NCBI GenBank assembly: GCA_036365455.1
Contig: JAWQUS010000017.1
Location: 11,470,001-11,534,000 of the forward strand
Length of the DNA stretch: 64,000 bases
Reading direction: 5' to 3'
Origin: Macrosoma leucophasiata
Taxonomy: Eukaryota > Arthropoda > Insecta > Lepidoptera > Hedylidae
The stretch's first letter is position 1; every line of letters starts with the position of its first letter. The position numbers and the translations under genes were made by a program. Positions 57,690 to 64,000 of this stretch are shown piece after piece. Under the pieces are notes generated by a model. That model saw only the letters and a list, made by a program, of their open reading frames with translations. It was not told the origin of the DNA and did no database searches.

Positions 57690-58482
57690 CTAAATTCATC
57701 CAATTTCAGACTCACAGGAAAAAAGAAATAAACCTTAATATAATCGCAAATAATGTAAAAATTGAGGAAGCCGACAATACAATGTTCCTAGGAATAAGAC
57801 TTGATAAACACTGTAACTGGAAATCACTGTGGAGTATGTCTGTGACAAACTTGATAGATTCGTCTTTGCCATAAAAACACTGCGATTAACTGTATCCAGT
57901 GAAGCAGCTCTAAGTGCTTATCATGGCTATGTATCCTCAGTCCTTTCGTATGGCCTATTACTATGGGGAAACTCAGTAGATATTCATAGAGCATTTATTG
58001 TACTAAAAGAAATGTATAAGAGCTCCGGTGCTCATTTTATGGATAGCTGCAAACCTCTCTTCAAAAAATATAGAATCATGCCACTTGTTTGTATGTACAT
58101 TAAAGAACTTTGTGTATTTGTTAAACAGCACTCAGAACATTTTAATAGCCACTCGCAAGTAGCAAACAGAACAACTGTCTCAGTAAGAAGTACTCGTAAA
58201 TATAAAATATACCTTCCAATATGCCGTTTAGAGCTGTACAAGAGAAATGTATATATATGTACACGCTATAACAATATACAATAAATTACCTGACGCATTT
58301 AAAAGTTTGCCGTTAAATGTATTTAAAAGGAAGATTAAAAATTGGTTACTTGAACACTGTTTTTATGACATAAATGAATACAAAAATATGACATTTGACA
58401 AACTCATCTGACAAATTAATAATTTATAAATTGTAATTTAATTATTTAATTTAAATGGACTCTAACATTATATTTATATATA
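57690..58482 (+). mobile_element. LINE reverse transcriptase C-terminal fragment
   Basis: Plus-strand segments in two frames read NTMFLGIRLDKHCNWKS, then SAYHGYVSSVLSYGLLLWGN, typical of the C-terminal region of jockey-type LINE polymerases, and go on to about 58284 and, shifted, YNNIYNKLPDAFKSLPLN. No FADD or other catalytic motifs. Dead copy inside the nested stack. Confidence 0.85.
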
Positions 58483-58767
58483 TTTTTTTTTATGTAATCG
58501 AAGTGCTAAACAAGCATGCATTTCACATTGATGTTAAGTGATGACTGCAGCCTATAGACACCCACACAAGACCAAGGTCAAAATGCAGATGCGTTACCAC
58601 TCCTGAGGCCTAAGGTGTTATGCCTCTGTGCCGGAAATTACAGGGCCTTACATTACCACTTGACCGGAACACAATAGTGCTGAACACTACCATTTAGCGG
58701 CAAGTATATTAGGTAATGCGGTGGTGCCTACGCCCGCGAGCTCTGTCACTAGAGCTCTACCACCAGT
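58483..58767 (+). repeat. Repeat family A, full length
   Basis: T-run start, all internal landmarks and the 3' hairpin (GAGCTCtgtcactagAGCTC, one change per arm). It directly follows the LINE fragment, inside the hAT element. Confidence 0.9.
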
Positions 58768-60055
58768 AAAAAATATACATACATATAATTATTGTTTTAC
58801 CACTAATTCAATGATCTGTATTGTGATGACTGTTTTTAATATTGTAAAATATAATTTGCAGGCTAGGCAACTGACATTGTACACCTTGACGGTAGAATGT
58901 AATTGCACTGTACTTATGTCACCATGTTATCATTTCTGTACTACATTCATGCAATAAAGACATTTTATTTTATTTTTGATTATTATTTTATATGTCCGTC
59001 TGTCAGTCTGTCTGTCCGACCGTCCGTGATTTAGCGCATTAACTATTGGTACTAGAGAGTTAAAGTTTGACACAAGTATACATCACCTTAATTACGCCGA
59101 CAAAGTGGTAGAATAGAAACTTGAAAAAAAAAAAAGAATTTATGTGTAACGCGCGGAAAAACATTTTTTGTTTTCTATGTAGTATGGGATATAGTAAAAA
59201 AGTTCAAAAATTTTAGAGATGTGCAAATATCATTTTTCGATTTAGTTCACTGATTCACTGTTCGAGACTTAAGTGCCAATTTTCGTTAGAGTCAAGTGTC
59301 CCCGGCCTTTTTTTACCAACTAAACGGTTGTTGTTAGAAATAAAAATATTACGGCAATAGTAGCTACATATAACGAAATTAGTAAAAGGAAAACTATCAC
59401 ACTTAAATTGACTGTATTTTACTTGAAAATTTTTATTTTTCATTACATTATTCAAACTTAAAAACTAGGGAACCCTACACTGTGCGGGGCCCGACACGCA
59501 CTTGACCGGTTTTTTTTATTCAAAACAATCATTTCTTGATGGGCTAGAAGGGGAGTATTTCAACATGTATACACATTAAATTCACATATTGTCAACACAA
59601 TTAAAACGATGTAAAATATGGCACAAAAGTATTATTAAGTATGCGATCTTTGATTTGCGTTGATCCCGAAAAATTGACGACGTATCAATAAGTTTCAACA
59701 CTGTAGGAAAATAGATGGATATTGCAAGAAGTAAAAAGCACATTACCTACTCAGTTCTTTAACTTCCTTTCATAAAGAGAAAATTTCAAAGACCACTTTT
59801 AATATTTTGGCAGTTGACTTGAAGTTTAGTGCCAGAAAAAGGGACTTAGGGACCAATTTCTTAAAAAAGGGGGCTTTAAGGGACTTGCTGAAAAAAAAGG
59901 GACAAAAGGGATTAAGGGACTGCCACTAAAAGCCCTGTACGCTACACTGTCAGCCATTGAAAGTCACCACTCCAGCCTTTGTTGAAATGTAACATGGTAG
60001 AACAATGGGCATGTGCATTTTGCACGGTTTCCATTACATATACACCGTAAAACTA

Positions 60056-60423
60056 ATGCTATGTTTACACAGCAGCGATTTTGATCGCCGGCGACTCCCT
60101 GACGATTTGTGATATTTGTGTTCACATGATAGCGGTATTAATTTTTCCGCAGAAGTGTATATTTTGTTTGAATGTATTATGAAGCCGAAACTTGCGAAAA
60201 TATTTGAGCAGGTAGGTCAAATAAAATCGCGTAATCGCGACATACCACGTTTACAGACAGAGCTACGAAGTCCCGGGCAGCTTTTCAAATTTGCAGCGAT
60301 TAGGTAAGTCGCCGCATTTGCAGCGACAATAAATCGCTGCTAATATTCACGTTCATACAATGATTTTGACATCGCCAGGGAGTCGCCATCGACTAAAGTC
60401 GTTGTCGTGTGGACCCAGCATAA
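60056..60423. mobile_element. MITE with ATGCT...ACACAGCAGCGA-type terminal inverted repeats
   Basis: The left arm has GCGATTTTGATCGCCGGCGA then CTCCCTG, matched in reverse by CAGGGAGTCGCC, ATCGACTAAAGTCGTTGTCG at the right. About 368 bp. The plus-strand open frame inside (60116-60307) is not a known protein. Confidence 0.8.
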
Positions 60424-60539
60424 CACACAGCGACGCTTTGGAAACTATCGGTTGGAAGAAGGAACTGTTAACGTTACGAAATCAAATGACGTGACGCATG
60501 AGTCTACTCTCGTCTACTCCTATTTTTTGTATTTAATAG

Positions 60540-60824
60540 TTTTTTTTTAATGTAATGGAAGTGGCAAACAAGCATGCAGTTCACATTGATGTTAAGTGAT
60601 GACTGCAGCCTAGAGACATCCACACAAAAACCAAGGCCAAAATGCAGATGCGTTACCACTCCTGAGGCCTAAGGTGTTATGCCTGTGCCGGGAATTACAG
60701 GGCCGTACATTACCACCTGAACGGAACACGATAGTGCTGAACACTACCATTTAGCGGCAAGTATATTAGGTAATGCGGTGGTGCCTACGCTTGCGAACTA
60801 CGTCACTGGAGCTCTACAACCAGT
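60540..60824 (+). repeat. Repeat family A, full length
   Basis: T-run start, all landmarks; the 3' hairpin is damaged (GCGAACTACGTCACTGGAGC). Confidence 0.9.
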
Positions 60825-61039
60825 GATAGTAAGTAATAGCTATTTATCTTTTTATGATAAAACTTTAGCGGAGAAAGTTGAGTGTAACAGGCAAGCTAAG
60901 GTTGTGTATGACCGCGTTACCTAATCCATGTCCCTACATGGCACAAACCTGTCGTGTTCCAGTTTGTTGCTAATGTATGATTCCGTAATTATAAGCATCG
61001 GTGTATAAAATCTGAAGGAGTGTCTTTCAATGGCCCAAT

Positions 61040-61650
61040 AGTAGAGGGGCAATTTGCCGATAACGCAGTTAATCAACCGGAAAATGACGGACCATTGTAC
61101 CAATTCAAACGAAAGGGGCAGTAGTAAATGCAATAAAGGGAGCTAAGCAGAAGCGCTCCATGATAAAACTACCATCACTGCGTTCGCCAAGCGCGGCGAT
61201 TATGACATAATAATAATAATAATGGCAACCCATTATTAGGCCCACTGCTGGGCACGAGTCTTGCCTCTTTTTGAGAGGAGGCCTGGAGCTTACTCCACCA
61301 CGCTGCTCTAATGCGGATTGGTGGAGATACGGGTTAGTGGCCAACCCGCTGTCGGATGTTTTAAAACCGCCTATAAGGCCTCCGTCAACGGCTTAACGTA
61401 CCCTCCGAAGCACGGAAACGCGCATTATAATTTGCCACTAACGGTCACCCATCACACACCCGACCGCGCCCGTAACGCTTAACCGAGTAGATCGCTTACG
61501 ATCTATACCAGCCGTGGGGTTCATGCGCGCTTCTCTTATAGCATATTCTTCCCAAAATGACGCCCAACCCTGTTGTGGGCAACGCTGAGGAAGGTTCTTG
61601 TACAGTAATGGACATCTTTCGGCTGAATTGGTGATTCCATATACGCTCAC
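61040..61650. repeat. Repeat family D split by a family E insertion
   Basis: The D copy runs to GCGGCGATTATGACATA at 61209, is interrupted by (AAT)n plus the E sequence (GGCCCACTGCTGGGCACGAG to GTAGATCGCTTACG, about 61205-61540), and resumes near 61545 to GACATCTTTCGGCTGAA. This orders the insertions: D first, E later. Confidence 0.8.
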
Positions 61651-64000
61651 ATGTGTGTCGATGCTTATAAAGGACAAAATATAAAATAACGAATCACCTG
61701 TAAAAAGGTCTTTACTTTACACTAATTTGTACAAATCGAAAGGCTTCACGAGTTGTAGTAGTTAGTAGGTAGGTACTATCAACAACAACTTCATAGCGTT
61801 AAACTGTGGAGTGCAGAGGTAAAGAGTACCGTCTGTTATGGGAAACTTGAAAGTGTCCAGCGTACGATGAAAATAAAGTTTCTAGTATTCGCTACATCTC
61901 TACAATAGCGTACCAAAGACTAAGACATGAATTTCGCTGTTGTATAGTGAGCGAAGTATGCTGAGTTCGAAAATTAAAATCTTTTCATGTAAGTAATTAA
62001 ATTATGCATACTTACCTAATACACCTTTAAACATTTCTAAGTTTCTTTCTCTATATTAATCTGATTGCGTTGCTCTTTCTTTAAAATTTATCCTATGCTA
62101 TCGCACCACCGGAAAAGGCTTCGTGTTTTGATCGCTAGTATCGACACCTCTTCATATACAGAGACGGTACTCCTTACCTCTACACTCCATTCGTTGGACG
62201 CAATCCGCTGCAAGTTATCAGATAAATACGGTGGGAAAAGGAAAGGCAAATGTTGCGAAACCTACAGAAGAGATAGTAGAGCTATAATTAAATAAAAAGA
62301 TACGCGAGATATTTTGTCTCCTTAGAATGTAAACTACATAATAAAATGTCACTTTTGTTTGAATTGGTATACTACATTGGTAAGAGAGGCAAACAATTTT
62401 GAAGGAAAGCAATATTGTTTTTTCTTTTTACGGAACCCTAATAAGATTGAAAAACTTACCTTATCTTACCAGGTCATGATTGATGGATATGGTAATTCAA
62501 AAAAAAAATAAATAAAGATACATTTTGCTAATTAAATTATGAATGCGGCTTTTTGTGCTGTTAAGTCTATTTAATTTTGACTAGTAATGAGTTAATGAAT
62601 ACAGAAACATACTATCAATCCTCACATGAACCAGTTTACTATATTATTTTATCGGAGGTTTTATTCGGAGGCTCAAAATCTATGCCTGGTATTTGGTTTA
62701 ATGCTCTGAGAGCAGTAAGACGAAACTTTTCAAATAATAACAAATGAAGAGTTCAATATTTAGATATTCCACTGAAAAACAATTTAAAAAAAAATGAGTG
62801 AGACTGAATGACTTTATTTATAAGCTAGAGTGGACCACTATTACATTATAAGTACTACCAGTGGACTGGTCGCTTGATCACAAACCTAGGGCGATTTTAA
62901 TTAAAGTACTTATATTTGTTTAATTTTGGATAAGCGGAGAGTTCCCTGACTGTACTTATATCAGATCAGGACAATACGACAATAAATGAAAATCCTTGTC
63001 GCACTGTTGAACAGAAAGGATCATATTAAAATCAAAATATTTTAACACAACCTATTTAAAAAAACAGCCCACTTATCTTATAGCTTAACCACAAACACTT
63101 CTGTTTAGTATATAGGTAATTAATACAACGATATACCTATTTTAAAGTAAAAGCACAATAACTTGTGACATTCAAATTATTTTAAGTTCTTAACAGATAC
63201 AATATTGTACCTACTAATTTTAATTATAAAAAACAAAATTATTTTGCGACTAAACTATGACTATAGCTGAACTGTATACCTAAGTACAATATAGTTAAGA
63301 TATAAAAAAAAAATAACATGCTGCAGAATTATTGTTCACTCTGTACCAACCTATATTAAACATTCGTCAGAAATGATGTCACAACTTTGTATACCAACAG
63401 AACAGAGCACGAAAGACAGAATATTTATAGAACTAGGTACATATTATCTCAAGTAATATTTAGCGCATAACAAATTTACGATTGCTTCAAGCCTACCTAG
63501 CATTACATCAGCGAGACATGTTTTTTTTTTCATCTGTGAACGAACAGACACCGCGGCAATCAGTACGTGACGCGTATGCGTATTGTACGCACACATTAAA
63601 TAGAAAAAATGACCTTAATTTGATTGATGGTCGAAAAAAAGGTGAAAAAAATCGTTACTAGCCACGCGTTTGATGTTTTTTACGTTAGAAAGTGGCACAA
63701 TAAGCATATGCATAATATAATCTATATTGACGGTAGGCAAAGGTAAATACGTAGTTGATAGATATAAGAGTATTTATTTTTTAATGTTTTAAGGTTGACT
63801 GACAGACAAGCAAACGAGCCATCTGAAGTTTGTAAAGGGGAAAAGAGACATTCTACTGATATACTTTTTACATTAGTTTATGACATTTAGTTTTATCTTA
63901 GTGATATTCTTGACTTTACATAAACTTTTTTATCTTGTTTGACATGTATATCAATTGTTATTCGCTTTAATTTATTTTGTTTGTTTTTGACGTGTCATAA
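61651..64000. other. AT-rich sequence, no gene recognised
   Basis: Only small repeat traces are visible: GCAGAGGTAAAGAGTACCGT at 61814 with a similar reverse copy near 62180, and a fragment with TGACAGACAAGCAAACGAGC at 63797. The missing TBL2 N-terminal exons were looked for on the minus strand and not found. Confidence 0.4.

Larger units (their letters stand above)
57609..59521. mobile_element. Repeat inserted in the hAT element, itself split by later insertions
   Basis: TAGGGTTCCGTAGTTAAC at the left and CGACACGCACTTGACCGG at the right are the two ends of a very common lepidopteran repeat. The 9-mer AAAACAATC occurs directly outside both (57600-57608 and 59522-59530), consistent with a target-site duplication. 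The right half (about 58983-59521) begins at TATGTCCGTCTGTCAGTCTG. A LINE piece and a family A copy lie inside. Confidence 0.7.
57509..59937. mobile_element. hAT-type element with 8-bp target-site duplication, carrying nested insertions
   Basis: The left end CAGGGTTTTTAGCAGAG and the reverse complement of the right end CAGGGCTTTTAGTGGCAG are terminal inverted repeats. The exact octamer TACGCTAC flanks both sides (57501-57508 and 59938-59945). CAGGG ends plus an 8-bp duplication are diagnostic of the hAT superfamily. Subterminal AAGGGAC motifs recur near both ends. No hAT transposase is seen. Most of the 2.4 kb is later insertions, so the original was a short non-autonomous element. Confidence 0.9.

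Noticed and set aside
60116..60307. 63-codon open frame on +
   Set aside because: Entirely inside a TIR element; no homology recognised.

Overview
This is nuclear DNA from an insect, almost certainly a moth or butterfly. It is AT-rich, has GT-AG introns, and carries a mitochondrial-clan cytochrome P450 and a very dense load of repeats of lepidopteran type (tRNA-headed SINEs, RTE 3' ends, mariner, hAT, many MITEs). The species is inferred only to that level. There is no operon, CRISPR array, rRNA or convincing stand-alone tRNA.

Four protein-coding genes can be rebuilt exon by exon. (1) A METTL2-type tRNA m3C methyltransferase on + (1272-4278, 4 exons, 318 aa, complete). (2) A mitochondrial-clan cytochrome P450 on - (14996 down to 5239, 9 exons, 504 aa, complete). 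(3) A TRIM-NHL E3 ubiquitin ligase on + (20538-30183, 11 exons, 679 aa, complete: RING, B-box, coiled coil, filamin-like repeat, NHL repeats). (4) The C-terminal half of a TBL2-like WD40 protein on - (45790 down to 40103, three exons; its 5' exons were not found and may lie beyond the window). All joins keep frame and phase. Genes 1 and 2 converge, 2 and 3 diverge across 5.5 kb, and 3 and 4 converge. They do not look functionally linked.

The rest is mobile DNA and its debris. 5.6-10.4 kb is a P450 intron with a decayed LINE and two mariner copies in inverted orientation. 19.9-20.5 kb is a foldback element ending just before the TRIM-NHL start codon. 21-30 kb holds TRIM-NHL introns full of SINEs, MITEs and a dead duplicate of one NHL exon. 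33.3-35.1 kb is a large inverted duplication that could be transcribed as a long hairpin. 40-45 kb is the TBL2 locus, with a possible alternative last exon. 46-64 kb has no recognisable host gene and consists of nested repeats, including a hAT-type element with an exact 8-bp target-site duplication.

The signals I rate highest are the 33.3-35.1 kb inverted duplication, an abundant unclassified ~290-bp element with a 3' hairpin (about 17 copies or fragments), the duplicated and stop-containing NHL exon, and an unusual number of short perfect palindromes. No wholly new protein system was recognised.
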